Origin: an uncultured Methanomassiliicoccales archaeon
GTDB taxonomy: Archaea > Thermoplasmatota > Thermoplasmata > Methanomassiliicoccales > Methanomethylophilaceae
Reading direction: 5' to 3'
DNA length: 64,000 nt
Assembly: GCA_959597175.1 (NCBI GenBank)
Contig: CAUFXM010000010.1
Location: 1-64,000 of the forward strand
Part shown: piece after piece, positions 1-9,250 of the stretch
How the letters are laid out: each line of letters opens with the position of its first letter
Position numbering within the stretch: the stretch's first letter is position 1
Program-made: the position numbers and the translations under genes
The notes under the pieces: generated by a model
The model's input: the letters and a program-made list of their open reading frames with translations, nothing else
What the model was told of the DNA's origin: nothing
The model's database searches: none

Positions 1-2
1 CC

Positions 3-125
3 GAGCACCTGGATGCGATCAGCACCATACTCGATGAGATCAGGCCGGGGATGAGTGCCGATGGAGTGGTGTACATCAATCCAGATAAAGATAAGGTGCT
101 CAGACCACCACATAAAGGGGATTAA
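3..125 (+). CDS. C-terminal end of an unidentified protein (cut by window edge)
   Basis: An open frame enters from the left edge and stops at TAA (123-125), giving the last 40 residues, which end in a charged tail (NPDKDKVLRPPHKGD). The piece is too short to assign a family. It converges on the ABC transporter gene that ends at 156, with 30 bases between them. Confidence 0.5.
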   Translation, partial: EHLDAISTILDEIRPGMSADGVVYINPDKDKVLRPPHKGD

Positions 126-155
126 AGAAAGGGAAGTTTGGCGGTTAACCGCCGT

Positions 156-1898
156 TTATATTGACCAGGTGTTGGAAGCACTCTGAAGTTTCACCATTTT
201 GGCGAAAGTTCCGTTCTTTGACATCAGGTCGGCCGGTGTGCCCTGTTCCTTGACAACACCTTCGGAAAGAACGACTATCTTGTCTGCCCCCTCGACGGTG
301 CGCATCCTGTGTGCTACGACAATAACTGTCTTGTCCCTGATCAGTTCCGACAACGCCTGCTGAATCTGTGTCTCGGATTCGGTATCCAATGATGCCGTGG
401 CCTCGTCTAGTATCACGATGGGTGCATCCTTGAGTAGTGCTCTGGCAATAGAAATCCTCTGTCTCTCTCCACCGGAAAGATTGGCTCCGTTTTCCCCTAT
501 GACTGTGTCATAACCCTCAGGAAGTGTTGATATGAAGCCGTCGCATCTAGCGGCTTTCGCCGCAGCGAAGACTTCCTCGTCAGTGGCATCCCTCCTGCCG
601 ATACGGATGTTATCCTTCACTGTCGTGTTGAACAGAGTGACATCCTGGAAGACAATCGAGTAATGGGTGAGCAGGGCCTCGGGATCGACTGTGGAGATAT
701 CCACTCCGCCGACCGTTATCACCCCAGAATCCACGTCCCAAAATCTGGCTGCCAATTTCGCAGCGGTGGACTTGCCTTCTCCCGAAGGTCCGATGAGGGC
801 GGTGACCTCTCCCTGTCTGGCAGAGAAAGACACATCTCTGAGAACATCGGACCCCCCATCATATGAGAATCCGACATTGATGAATTCAATATCATAGCTT
901 CTCGGGTGGAACTCTGTCGTACCTGTCTGCACAGGAACATCCTCTATCTCTTGGATGCGCGCCATGTTGTATTCTGTGTTTATCATCGAGGCAAGATCTG
1001 TGAGTATTCCGTTGAGGGGATCGTACAATCTGGAGACCATTATGAGGAACAGGATGAAAACAATGAGTTCTAGACTTCCGGAAAGAAGCATGTACACACC
1101 GGCCAGAGCGGTCGTGGCGATTCCGAACTTCAGTACGACCTGTGACAGCATCACGAAAGTAGCTGCTGTGAACTCAGACTTAATCTCGCTATTCTCTGTA
1201 GAGTCAATCTTGCTGTACAGCCCCTCGAGATAGGCATCCTCGGCATCGCATCCCTTGAGATCACGGGCTGTCTCAAGATACTCCTGGATTCCCTCGGTCA
1301 TGTCCAATGTCTGCTCCCCTCTGATCCTGATTCTGTTTTGAAGTACATGCTTGGAGGAGAGTATCACCGCATATGACACGGGAATCGGCCATAGTGATGC
1401 TGCACCCAGGATTGGATTATACGCTAGAATGGCAACTCCGATCACGACAGTGGATATCATTGCACCCACCATCTGTGGGAACCAATGCATCATCGCGGTC
1501 TCCTGAACCGCGACATCGCCCATGAAACGCACAGTGAGATCTGTTGGATCCGTCCTACTGAAGAACGACATGGGAAGTTTCCTTATCTTCTCAGCCAACG
1601 AGATGCGGGTGGCCGAGCTTTCGTTGTACACATCTATAGATGTCGAACCGAGTTGAAGGTGAACCGTGACTGTCAGTAGGACAATACACAACAGTAGAAG
1701 GCAAAAGTACTCCCATACCGGAATGTCGTAATCATATGGGTTGTCTCCCAGAATATCACAGACGAATAGCAGAAGGGCCACTGCAGGAAGCATCTGCGAT
1801 AGATTGTGGATGGTACAGAATGCCGAACTGCGCTGGAGATTCCGATATCCGCTGTCATTGAGTGCAAGCCTGCGTTTGATTTTGTCTTCGAAGGTCAT
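156..1898 (-). CDS. ABC transporter, permease-ATPase half-transporter (second gene of a pair)
   Basis: A 580-residue half-transporter of the ABC exporter fold: an N-terminal six-helix transmembrane domain (about residues 25-305), then an ATPase domain with Walker A GPSGEGKST (about 370-378), signature LSGGERQR (474-481) and Walker B VILDEA (495-500). The frame is open further upstream, but ATG at 1898 is chosen because it overlaps the TGA of the upstream gene as ATGA, the usual coupled arrangement. With its partner it should form a membrane heterodimer. Exporter-fold pairs beside FecBCD-type importers include the siderophore importers IrtAB and YbtPQ, so iron or chelate transport is an inference from context. 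Export of a peptide or lipid cannot be excluded. Confidence 0.85.
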   Translation of the reverse strand: MTFEDKIKRRLALNDSGYRNLQRSSAFCTIHNLSQMLPAVALLLFVCDILGDNPYDYDIPVWEYFCLLLLCIVLLTVTVHLQLGSTSIDVYNESSATRISLAEKIRKLPMSFFSRTDPTDLTVRFMGDVAVQETAMMHWFPQMVGAMISTVVIGVAILAYNPILGAASLWPIPVSYAVILSSKHVLQNRIRIRGEQTLDMTEGIQEYLETARDLKGCDAEDAYLEGLYSKIDSTENSEIKSEFTAATFVMLSQVVLKFGIATTALAGVYMLLSGSLELIVFILFLIMVSRLYDPLNGILTDLASMINTEYNMARIQEIEDVPVQTGTTEFHPRSYDIEFINVGFSYDGGSDVLRDVSFSARQGEVTALIGPSGEGKSTAAKLAARFWDVDSGVITVGGVDISTVDPEALLTHYSIVFQDVTLFNTTVKDNIRIGRRDATDEEVFAAAKAARCDGFISTLPEGYDTVIGENGANLSGGERQRISIARALLKDAPIVILDEATASLDTESETQIQQALSELIRDKTVIVVAHRMRTVEGADKIVVLSEGVVKEQGTPADLMSKNGTFAKMVKLQSASNTWSI

Positions 1899-3676
1899 AG
1901 GGAAACCCCCTTGATGTTCCAGGAGAGGGCGGTCTGATAGTCGTCCCACATTCTGCAGTACATTCCCGAACGTTCGATCAGTTCATCATGGGTTCCGGAT
2001 TCCACGATGCGGCCTCCGTCCATGACACAAATCTGATCAGCATTCCTCACGGTAGTGAGACGATGTGCTATCATCAGAACCGTTCTATCTTTCGCCAATT
2101 TCTCGAAAGCCATCTGGACGAGGCGTTCGTTCTCCGGATCGGCGAACGCCGTGGCCTCGTCAAGTACCACGATGGGTGATCCTCTGAGAATCGCCCTGGC
2201 GATGGCCACCCTCTGCACTTCTCCTCCCGATAGGAATACACCGCCAGTACCGATGACCGTATCCAATCCATTCGGAAGTCTGGAAACTATGTCGTCGCAT
2301 TGGGCTTCCGAAAGTGCCATCCTGACATCGTCCTCGGAAGCTTCGGGGTTGCCTAGCCTGACGTTGTTTAGAAGCGTGTCCCTGATCAGTCTATTGATTT
2401 GGAACACATACGACTCCATTCTGTGAAGATGATGTGGATCGACATTGCGAATGTCGGTACCGCCGATTGATACTGTCCCACTTTGAGGATCCCAGAATCT
2501 ACAGACGAGGCCCGCGACGGTACTCTTTCCGCTGCCACTCGGACCTACGAGAGCGGTCACAGTCCCCTTTCTCATGGTGAGATTGATTCCGTTTACAGCA
2601 GGAGAGCTCGCCCCGGGATACGTGAACGTCACGTCCTCCAATATCACCGTTGGTTCAGAAGGCTCCTCCGGCTCTTCGGGAACTGGCATGGGGCTCATCG
2701 CCAAAATCCCGTCCACCCGTGCAAGAGCATCATCGACAACGTATCCGTTGTTACTTGAATTCATGATCCTCATCAACAGGACGGAGATCAGTGGGGTGAA
2801 CAGTACATAGAACAGAAAGTCACTGACGAACTCCGGACTCCATGACGCGTTGTTGGTTATCCAGAGGCCGACGAGGATGAGTGTCGCAAAAGAGCAACTC
2901 GCAGCCACCGAGAACAGGACAAACTTCCCGCGAGTCTTACGGGCATAATCCATCCCGAAAATCCGATACCTGTCCACTGAATCCTTGAAGTTCTCGAATG
3001 TGTGGATACTCTGTTGGAACGTCTTGATGACAGGTATTCCCCGGACGTACTCCACGGCCTCACGGTTCATATCCATCAGCGCCGTCTGATACGCCACCAC
3101 ATCCTCTGACATCGCCTTCTTGCCAATCATGGAGCGGAGCGCCAGCATTGAGATCATAATAGGCACAAGGCTTGCCAACCCGAGGCGCCAGTCGAACACG
3201 AAGAGCATGACCAGCATAACTACTGGCAGTACGGCAGACCCTGCCATGTCTGGAAGCTGATGAGCCAAATACGCCTCTGTGGCTGAAGACGAATCCTGGA
3301 CAATCCTGCGGGCGGAGCCTGACCCCATTGCGTCGAATGCTCCCGGAGACAACTTCCGAATATGCGCCAGCAGGGTCTTCCTGATGTTGCCTGCCACACG
3401 GAATGCGGCGGCATGCGAACACATGAGGGCAAAGATGTAGAACACCACGGACAGAGCCGCGAAACCTACCGCCATCCACCCGTATCCCGCGATGCCTTGT
3501 GCCTGTGAGTAGTCGGGCATGACTGCTAGAACCTCTTCCATTATCAACCATATGAAATAGAAGGGAAGAACGGAGCATACCGCACTCAACCCGGACAGGA
3601 CCATCGACGCATATGTCAGATACTTCCTGCCTCCGGCATAGCCCATCAGCCTATTCATTCGGCTTTCTTTTGTCAT
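1895..3676 (-). CDS. ABC transporter, permease-ATPase half-transporter (first gene of a pair)
   Basis: A 593-residue partner of the downstream half-transporter, with a transmembrane domain in residues about 20-310 and an ATPase domain with Walker A GPSGSGKST (378-386), signature LSGGEVQR (482-489) and Walker B VVLDEA (503-508). Both halves look catalytically complete. A second in-frame ATG at 3658 (MNRLMGYAGG) is a possible alternative start. The gene is divergent from the iron-type importer at 3831, and an inverted repeat TTAAGGGATTCCTAA lies immediately upstream, so joint iron-responsive control is plausible. The similarity in layout to IrtA/IrtB-like pairs is inferred, not proven. Confidence 0.85.
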   Translation of the reverse strand: MTKESRMNRLMGYAGGRKYLTYASMVLSGLSAVCSVLPFYFIWLIMEEVLAVMPDYSQAQGIAGYGWMAVGFAALSVVFYIFALMCSHAAAFRVAGNIRKTLLAHIRKLSPGAFDAMGSGSARRIVQDSSSATEAYLAHQLPDMAGSAVLPVVMLVMLFVFDWRLGLASLVPIMISMLALRSMIGKKAMSEDVVAYQTALMDMNREAVEYVRGIPVIKTFQQSIHTFENFKDSVDRYRIFGMDYARKTRGKFVLFSVAASCSFATLILVGLWITNNASWSPEFVSDFLFYVLFTPLISVLLMRIMNSSNNGYVVDDALARVDGILAMSPMPVPEEPEEPSEPTVILEDVTFTYPGASSPAVNGINLTMRKGTVTALVGPSGSGKSTVAGLVCRFWDPQSGTVSIGGTDIRNVDPHHLHRMESYVFQINRLIRDTLLNNVRLGNPEASEDDVRMALSEAQCDDIVSRLPNGLDTVIGTGGVFLSGGEVQRVAIARAILRGSPIVVLDEATAFADPENERLVQMAFEKLAKDRTVLMIAHRLTTVRNADQICVMDGGRIVESGTHDELIERSGMYCRMWDDYQTALSWNIKGVSL

Positions 3677-3685
3677 ACCATATGT

Positions 3686-3700
3686 TTAAGGGATTCCTAA
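3686..3700. promoter_or_regulatory. Candidate DtxR-type operator for the ABC exporter pair
   Basis: TTAAGGGATTCCTAA is an imperfect inverted repeat with TTA(A)GG and CCTAA ends, like half-sites of DtxR/MDR1-family metal repressors. It sits 10 bases upstream of the ATG at 3676, between the start codon and an AT-rich TATA-like stretch (3698-3710), where a bound repressor would block initiation. Confidence 0.4.
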
Positions 3701-3737
3701 TAAAAATGTTATTATCTTCAGTTATGTCTAAAATTAT

Positions 3738-3756
3738 TTAGGCATAGCTAATTTTA
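3738..3756. promoter_or_regulatory. Candidate DtxR-type operator for the iron importer operon
   Basis: TTAGGCATAGCTAATTTTA matches the bacterial DtxR consensus TTAGGTTAGSCTAACCTAA at 12 of 19 positions by my count, and contains the inverted core TTAG-N6-CTAA. A TATA-like stretch (TTTTAAGTATA, 3752-3762) overlaps its right end, about 70 bases before the substrate-binding protein gene, which leaves a leader of roughly 40 bases. Confidence 0.4.
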
Positions 3757-3830
3757 AGTATACCTCTCCCCGTTTCTCATGTCCATCGGAGAATGTGATA
3801 ATCAACTAACTCCGTGGGAGAGAATCCCGT

Positions 3831-5012
3831 ATGGACAAGAAATTCATTGCAGTCATCGCGGTGATTGTCATCATCATCGCGGCTGTCGGTGTATGGGCAG
3901 CAACGTCCAACAGCGACAATGGATCTGATGACGGAGGTGATGGAGACTCGATTACCGTCACCGACTACATGGGACGTGATGTCACCGTGAATCTTCCGGT
4001 CGAGAGGGTTGCCTTGACCACGGCGGAATGCGTCGACCTGTTTGCAGCCGTTGTCGGCGAGGGGTGGGAGAACTACGTATGTATGTGGCCCGAGGATATG
4101 AGCAGCTCCGTCAATGAGCAGAACGCTCTATTCGAACAGTACCCTCAACTTGCAGACCTTCCGAAATGCCCATCCCTTTTCATGATGACCGAGTTCCCCA
4201 CTGAGACCATACTGGCAACTGAACCGGACCTCATCATGATGGGGGCATCGACTGTCCAGTACATTGAAGCGACAGGCGTTCTGAACGACAACGTCTACAA
4301 CATCATCGATGGAGCAGGCGCTGCCGTGATAGTCACCGATTTCACCGCTCAGGGATTCACGGAGGGGGTCGTTGAGAAGAACGTCCTCCCGCTGGGTGAG
4401 ATCTTCGGCCAGGAGGAGCGTGCCCAAGGAATCGTCGATTTTTACAATGAACAGCTCCAGACCATATACGATATCGCTGACAGAGTCTCCGACTCGGGAG
4501 TGACCGTCTATGCCGAGATCATGGGTGCGAACGTGAACGAGCCCGGCCAAATCATCACCACCCAGAGCAACATGCCGGAGATGAGCGTCCTCGGCATGGA
4601 CATAATCATCGAATCGGGAAGTGCGGGCGGCTATGCCACATACAACTACGAAGCTCTCGCCGCCGGTAACCCGGACTACATCCTGATTTGGGCACAGGAG
4701 TACTACGGTGACGCCGGAGGAGATATGTTCGGATACGGACAACACCACACCGATGAGGAACTGCAGGCTCTGGCTGACGAATACAAGTCCCGCACCGGAT
4801 GGAACGCACTCGACGCCGTCAAAGACGGGCATGTCATCTTCCTGTATTCCAATCTCAAAATGGGGCCGGCCGCATGGGGATCGCCACTGCTCATGGCGAA
4901 GATGATCTGGCCCGAGGAGACGTCAGACATCGATCCCATCGCGATACTGGAGGAGTTCTACGACTTGTACATGCCTCTGAGCTTCGATGGCACCTGGTCA
5001 TACATGGGATGA
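3831..5012 (+). CDS. Iron-type ABC transporter substrate-binding protein
   Basis: A 393-residue protein with a short Lys-containing N-terminus and a hydrophobic segment (about residues 5-25), followed by an acidic Gly/Asp/Ser linker. This looks like a signal anchor that leaves the protein tethered outside the membrane. The mature part begins ITVTDYMGRDVTVNLPVERV, typical of cluster-8 (FepB/BtuF/TroA-like) periplasmic-binding proteins for Fe(III) chelates, haem or cobalamin. It is the first gene of an operon with a FecCD-type permease (13 bases downstream) and a FecE-type ATPase. Iron is favoured over cobalamin because of the DtxR-like site upstream. The ligand itself cannot be read from sequence. 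Confidence 0.85.
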   Translation: MDKKFIAVIAVIVIIIAAVGVWAATSNSDNGSDDGGDGDSITVTDYMGRDVTVNLPVERVALTTAECVDLFAAVVGEGWENYVCMWPEDMSSSVNEQNALFEQYPQLADLPKCPSLFMMTEFPTETILATEPDLIMMGASTVQYIEATGVLNDNVYNIIDGAGAAVIVTDFTAQGFTEGVVEKNVLPLGEIFGQEERAQGIVDFYNEQLQTIYDIADRVSDSGVTVYAEIMGANVNEPGQIITTQSNMPEMSVLGMDIIIESGSAGGYATYNYEALAAGNPDYILIWAQEYYGDAGGDMFGYGQHHTDEELQALADEYKSRTGWNALDAVKDGHVIFLYSNLKMGPAAWGSPLLMAKMIWPEETSDIDPIAILEEFYDLYMPLSFDGTWSYMG

Positions 5013-5024
5013 GGCAACGATACC

Positions 5025-6065
5025 ATGACCTCTGTCAGCGAACAACTATATGAGAGTCTGGTCGGACGCAGACGCTACATCGTGCTGGGAATGGCTGTGA
5101 TAACAATCCTGCTGTTCTTCATCGATATAGCACTGGGGCCGATGAGGTACGGTCTGGCAGAGGTCATTCAAACTGTTTTCAATCCGGGACCGTCGGATGA
5201 CCTGATGACTTCTGTCATCTGGAATGACCGCCTCCCCAAAGCCGTGACCGCGCTCCTGGCGGGGATAGCCCTTGCCATGGCTGGTGCGGAGATGCAGACC
5301 ATTCTGGATAACCCCCTTGCCGAACCGTACACGCTGGGCGTGTCATCCGCAGCAGCGTTTGGAGCCGCCCTGGTTCTGGCTTTCGGGATAGGTACCACGA
5401 CATTCGGGGACTACGCCACCCCTGTGATGGCATTCATCATAGCCATGCTGGTCTGTTTTCTGATATACACAGTGGCAAAGATCAAATCATCTGATCGCAC
5501 GACCATAATCCTCATCGGAGTGGCACTACTGTTCCTATTTCAGGCTCTTGTCCAACTGGCCCAGTCCATCTCATCGCAGGATTCTGCGACATCCATCATG
5601 CTTTGGACATTCGGAAGCCTGGGGAGAGCCGGATGGGCCGATCTCGGCATCCTGCTCGTCGTGATCCTGCTCGTCACCATTCTGTTCGCGAAGAACCTTT
5701 GGAGGCTGACCGCTCTGAAACTGGGTGACTCCAAGGCCAGCAGTCTTGGAGTGGATGTGGGGAAGCTCAGGAGGAACACGCTGATCGGCGTTTCCGTACT
5801 CACAGCAGTAACCGTCAGCTTCACAGGAACCATAGGATTCGTGGGATTGGTCGGGCCGCACATAGCCCGGATGCTCGTCGGTGACGATCAGAGGTACTTC
5901 CTGCCTGTGTCTGCGCTCGCCGGTGCCATGATGTTGCTCGCCGCGGCAGTGGTCTGTAAACTAAGCGACTTCACGATGGACCTGCCGATCGGAGTAGTCA
6001 CTTCCCTGGTAGGGGTGCCGTTCTTCATTTACATGATTCTGAAGAGGAGAAAGGTGTTCGCATGA
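5025..6065 (+). CDS. FecCD-family ABC transporter permease
   Basis: A 346-residue polytopic membrane protein of the FecCD/BtuC family, with about nine or ten hydrophobic segments. Family landmarks include the early NDRLPKAVTALLAGIALAMA region, NPLAEPYTLGVSSAAAFGA, and the late GTIGFVGLVGPHIARML segment that contacts the ATPase. It would work as a dimer passing the ligand from the upstream binding protein. It overlaps the ATPase gene by four bases (ATGA, 6062-6065), so the two are probably translated together. Confidence 0.9.
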   Translation: MTSVSEQLYESLVGRRRYIVLGMAVITILLFFIDIALGPMRYGLAEVIQTVFNPGPSDDLMTSVIWNDRLPKAVTALLAGIALAMAGAEMQTILDNPLAEPYTLGVSSAAAFGAALVLAFGIGTTTFGDYATPVMAFIIAMLVCFLIYTVAKIKSSDRTTIILIGVALLFLFQALVQLAQSISSQDSATSIMLWTFGSLGRAGWADLGILLVVILLVTILFAKNLWRLTALKLGDSKASSLGVDVGKLRRNTLIGVSVLTAVTVSFTGTIGFVGLVGPHIARMLVGDDQRYFLPVSALAGAMMLLAAAVVCKLSDFTMDLPIGVVTSLVGVPFFIYMILKRRKVFA

Positions 6066-6844
6066 CGCTCACTGTGAAGAACCTACACTTCTCTTACGGT
6101 GATGTGGAAATCCTGAAAGGATTGGACCTGGAGATGGACAAGGGGATATTGTCGATCCTGGGTCCAAATGGAGCAGGCAAGTCAACATTGATGAAATGTC
6201 TCGCAGGCATCCACAAACCTTCCGAAGGGACTGCAACATTCAACGACCACAATCTTCTGATGAGGGACGAGGGGCTAAAAATCGCCTATATGTCGCAGGA
6301 GAACCCCCATGTGTCCAGCATAACGGTGCTGGAGGTCATGCTCCTAGGAAGGCTGGAGAAGCTTGGCATCAAAGTATCCAAGGAGGATCTGGACGCCGCA
6401 TACGGTGCAATGAAGGAACTGGATCTGCAGGACCTCGCACTGAAGCATATGAACGAGCTGAGCGGAGGACAGTGTCAGATGGTGATGATCGCCCAATGCA
6501 TGGTATCGGATCCAGATCTCATAATACTGGACGAGCCGATGAACAACCTGGACCTGAGAAGGGAACTCGAAATGTTCGATATCATGAAACGCATAACTGT
6601 GGAACGGGACATAACCACTGTAATGGTTCTCCATGACATCAATTTCGCATCTCGCTTTTCTGACAAAATCGCTGTGCTGAAGGATGGGATCGTACACAGC
6701 GCAGGTGTGCCATCAGATGTTATCACACAGGATATGATCAGAGACGTTTACGGAGTGGAGGCCAAGGTCACCATTGATGATGGAAGACCTTTGATACAAC
6801 CGCTTCATTCGTTGCCAAATAAGGATCCAAGACAGTCACCATGA
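6062..6844 (+). CDS. FecE-type ABC transporter ATP-binding protein
   Basis: A 260-residue ATPase with Walker A GPNGAGKST (34-42), signature LSGGQ (within MNELSGGQCQMVMIAQ), Walker B LIILDEP and an H-loop histidine in VLHDINFA. These are the marks of FecE/FepC/BtuD proteins that energise uptake of iron complexes or cobalamin. It is the last gene of the three-gene importer operon, coupled to the permease by an ATGA overlap. The C-terminal 25 residues (about from DGRPLIQ) are polar and variable. Confidence 0.9.
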   Translation: MTLTVKNLHFSYGDVEILKGLDLEMDKGILSILGPNGAGKSTLMKCLAGIHKPSEGTATFNDHNLLMRDEGLKIAYMSQENPHVSSITVLEVMLLGRLEKLGIKVSKEDLDAAYGAMKELDLQDLALKHMNELSGGQCQMVMIAQCMVSDPDLIILDEPMNNLDLRRELEMFDIMKRITVERDITTVMVLHDINFASRFSDKIAVLKDGIVHSAGVPSDVITQDMIRDVYGVEAKVTIDDGRPLIQPLHSLPNKDPRQSP

Positions 6845-7298
6845 TATCTCTCACGAGTCGCAGGAGACTTCTGACAGTATGAATGCCGTGTGTGGCAACC
6901 TCTCTGAAGGAAGGACCTCACAGAGAGGAATACTCAAGGATCCTAGGTTGAACCTCGAGAGCTGACATGCGTCCTTGTTTCCCATCTGATGGAGGCCATC
7001 ATCCGATTGGACGTTCCCTCGTGATTCTTCCTGATCTATCTGGATCCCTGACCCTCCAATATGGGATAAGTTCGTCATGACGGCAGGGATGGACCACCAT
7101 TGATCGGACCTGCACGTATCGAGGAGTCGATTGACCGCTCCATCGTATGGATCAGCATTAACTGTCCTTGTGTCTCTGCGCTTCCATTACACGCCGCTCT
7201 CGAACAACACACAGAAGTGGGCCGAAGTCTACGCAGTATATAGAGACAGACTCTCGCAGGATGATTAGGCAGCATCTTTTCGACTGCATTTAACGATT
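6845..7298. other. Non-coding gap with no convincing gene
   Basis: About 450 bases between the importer operon and the Rep-like gene. The small open frames on the minus strand have no ribosome site, no TATA-like box at a sensible distance and no recognisable protein pattern. The gap marks the left edge of a low-density tract (7-10.7 kb) that looks like a degraded element. Confidence 0.5.
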
Positions 7299-8744
7299 CT
7301 ACGACTCGTGGACAAGACCTCGTTCGTGTTGTTGATGGATTTCATAGAGCCTGTCTTTCTCGTCCGAATGCATATTCTGAAGGGTCTCATCGGTCGACAC
7401 GATGAGCGCTACATCCTTCGAGATGTCCCCGAGGCCCTTCCCGGAGCTTCTCAGCTCTGGTCTGAGCTCGTCACAGGCATCCCTCACCGTGTCATAATCC
7501 AACGCGAACGTCCTGATCGTGTTGTCGAACAGGTACCTCGCCTCGGCGCGGGGGCCGCAGGCGCCGCCGCAGACCTCCAGCGGGTGGCCGCACTCCCTGC
7601 ATACCCTCGCCCTGTACTCCCTCTCGACGGCGACCGTCCTGATGTTCCTCTGGGAGGCGGATCCGAAGTAGGTCATGCGGAGGGGGTATGACAGAGGGGA
7701 CATGGCGAAGTCCAGCCAGTCCGTGCCGGATGTGTCGCCGACCATGCGCCCCCTCCCCTCCCCCTTCATGGAGACGTCGTCCTCGGTGTACCTGAACGCC
7801 CTCCCCGACCCCGCGCCGTACGTGCCGTCCGCTCCTTTCGTCGACCTGTACCCGTCGTCTGACAGTCCCGGGAGCATGTGCGACAGGAACCTCAGGTCGT
7901 AGTCCACGTCGAGCGGGTCCCTCTCCACCAGGCCGAGGCCCATGTGGGTGAAGAGGTACGCGGCGGTCTGCGAGATCGATTCGATGTCCTCGTCGGCGTG
8001 GACCTTCTTGACCACCCAACCCGGGTTGCGCTCCCTGAACCCGTCGGTGTCCAGGAAGCCGAACAGGATACTGTGGAAATGCGGGGACAGCCTCCATTCG
8101 TCCTCACCCTGTCTCCAGGGATGGAACACCAGGGCGCCGGCAAGGGCCCCTGACTGCTGAAGCTCGACCGTGACCAGCTTCCTCATGTGATCGAAACCGT
8201 CGATCGTCTGCATCGAGACCTTGGCGTACTCCTGGTCGGGGGACACGACCCAGTGGCCGAGAGGCCCAGGGTCGTCGCCCCGCTTTTCCGTCAGGATCCT
8301 GTACGCGTTAAGATGCTCCTCCACCCTGGAGCCCATCCTGAGCGCGGTGTCGTTGGCGCACTCTGGACAGTGGAGGGACCAGCAGTGGCTCCTCCTCCCC
8401 CTGATGTAGTGGTCGGGATCCCCGGAGCAGGCGGTGTACACTATCCCCGATTCCCCTACCGACCCCCTCTCCCTGATGAACCCGCAGCCGTTCCTTTTGG
8501 GCCTAGAGACATCGTGAGCGGGAGGAGACCATGTGATTAGACCCGTGCGGGGAGCTTGGATACCCTCGCCTCTGTCTGATAATCCATGGTACATATTGGC
8601 AGGATACACGGGGCTCTCGAAGGGCAGCTCCCTGACGTAGCGCATGACGGGATGCTCATGGTCGGCCGTGATCCTGTAGAGAAGCTCGTCATAATCTGTT
8701 TCGGAGACGTCTACGGCGCCCCCATGAGTATTTTGCTCGGACAT
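7299..8744 (-). CDS. HUH-type plasmid replication initiator (Rep)-like protein
   Basis: A 481-residue protein. A Cys/His cluster (SHCWSLHCPECAND, about 119-132) precedes a candidate HUH metal-binding motif, PHFHSILFG (H222 and H224), and a conserved-looking AAYLFTHMG segment that may carry the catalytic tyrosine. A second Cys cluster (CRECGHPLEVCGGACG) lies near residues 385-400. A Cys cluster before HUH and a downstream tyrosine is the layout of rolling-circle Rep endonucleases, including archaeal plasmid types. No partition or conjugation genes are present, so this is probably a remnant of an integrated plasmid or virus-like element. The HUH reading is from motif shape only. Confidence 0.55.
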   Translation of the reverse strand: MSEQNTHGGAVDVSETDYDELLYRITADHEHPVMRYVRELPFESPVYPANMYHGLSDRGEGIQAPRTGLITWSPPAHDVSRPKRNGCGFIRERGSVGESGIVYTACSGDPDHYIRGRRSHCWSLHCPECANDTALRMGSRVEEHLNAYRILTEKRGDDPGPLGHWVVSPDQEYAKVSMQTIDGFDHMRKLVTVELQQSGALAGALVFHPWRQGEDEWRLSPHFHSILFGFLDTDGFRERNPGWVVKKVHADEDIESISQTAAYLFTHMGLGLVERDPLDVDYDLRFLSHMLPGLSDDGYRSTKGADGTYGAGSGRAFRYTEDDVSMKGEGRGRMVGDTSGTDWLDFAMSPLSYPLRMTYFGSASQRNIRTVAVEREYRARVCRECGHPLEVCGGACGPRAEARYLFDNTIRTFALDYDTVRDACDELRPELRSSGKGLGDISKDVALIVSTDETLQNMHSDEKDRLYEIHQQHERGLVHES

Positions 8745-8893
8745 GCTATCATAAAAGGGTTGGGTGCTCGGCGCTTGCCCGTGCTGCGGCAGAGCCGTGG
8801 CACACGGGCGTCGCCCCTCGCACCCCGTCTCCCAGAGAGAAGGAATGTCGATGAAAGATGATCATCATGAGGGACTCGCGCCTGAGCTCGTTC

Positions 8894-9250
8894 TCACTGC
8901 GTAGCCGATACCTCCCTCATCCTCCTGAGGACCTTGTCCATGTCGATCTCCTTCTTCGGGACCTCGACACCCTCCAGGGCCTCGGACATCCTGCACAGGA
9001 AGCTCCCGAAGCTTCCTATGAGGTCACCGTCCACAGGCATGCGGACGTACTTCCCGTCCACCATGAGGACAATCTTCGGAATCGGGTCCAGATAGGTCTG
9101 CGACCCCTTGTCGAAGGGAGTCACGAGCTTCAGGGCCATGAACAGGTGGCCCTCCCTGAAGGACATCAGGGTCTCCTTCCTCGGCTGCCTCGACACAGGC
9201 TCTGCCTGTCCGAGCAGCTCCGTCGCTCTCGCTGCGATCTCATCTACCAT
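8894..9250 (-). CDS. Hypothetical protein next to the Rep-like gene
   Basis: A 118-residue soluble protein starting MVDEIAARATELLGQ. The frame is open upstream, but ATG at 9250 is preceded by a GGGAG ribosome site about 6 bases away, and the upstream extension has an unnatural composition. The centre (IPKIVLMVDGKYVRMPVDGDLIGSFGSFL) suggests a small beta-rich domain; the end is a charged helix (MDKVLRRMREV). It lies about 150 bases upstream of the Rep-like gene on the same strand, so an accessory role in the same element is a guess. Family not recognised. Confidence 0.5.
   Translation of the reverse strand: MVDEIAARATELLGQAEPVSRQPRKETLMSFREGHLFMALKLVTPFDKGSQTYLDPIPKIVLMVDGKYVRMPVDGDLIGSFGSFLCRMSEALEGVEVPKKEIDMDKVLRRMREVSATQ

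Noticed and set aside
6851..7275. Two overlapping minus-strand ORFs of 75 and 66 codons
   Set aside because: No start signals and no protein-like pattern; probably chance frames in a decayed gap.
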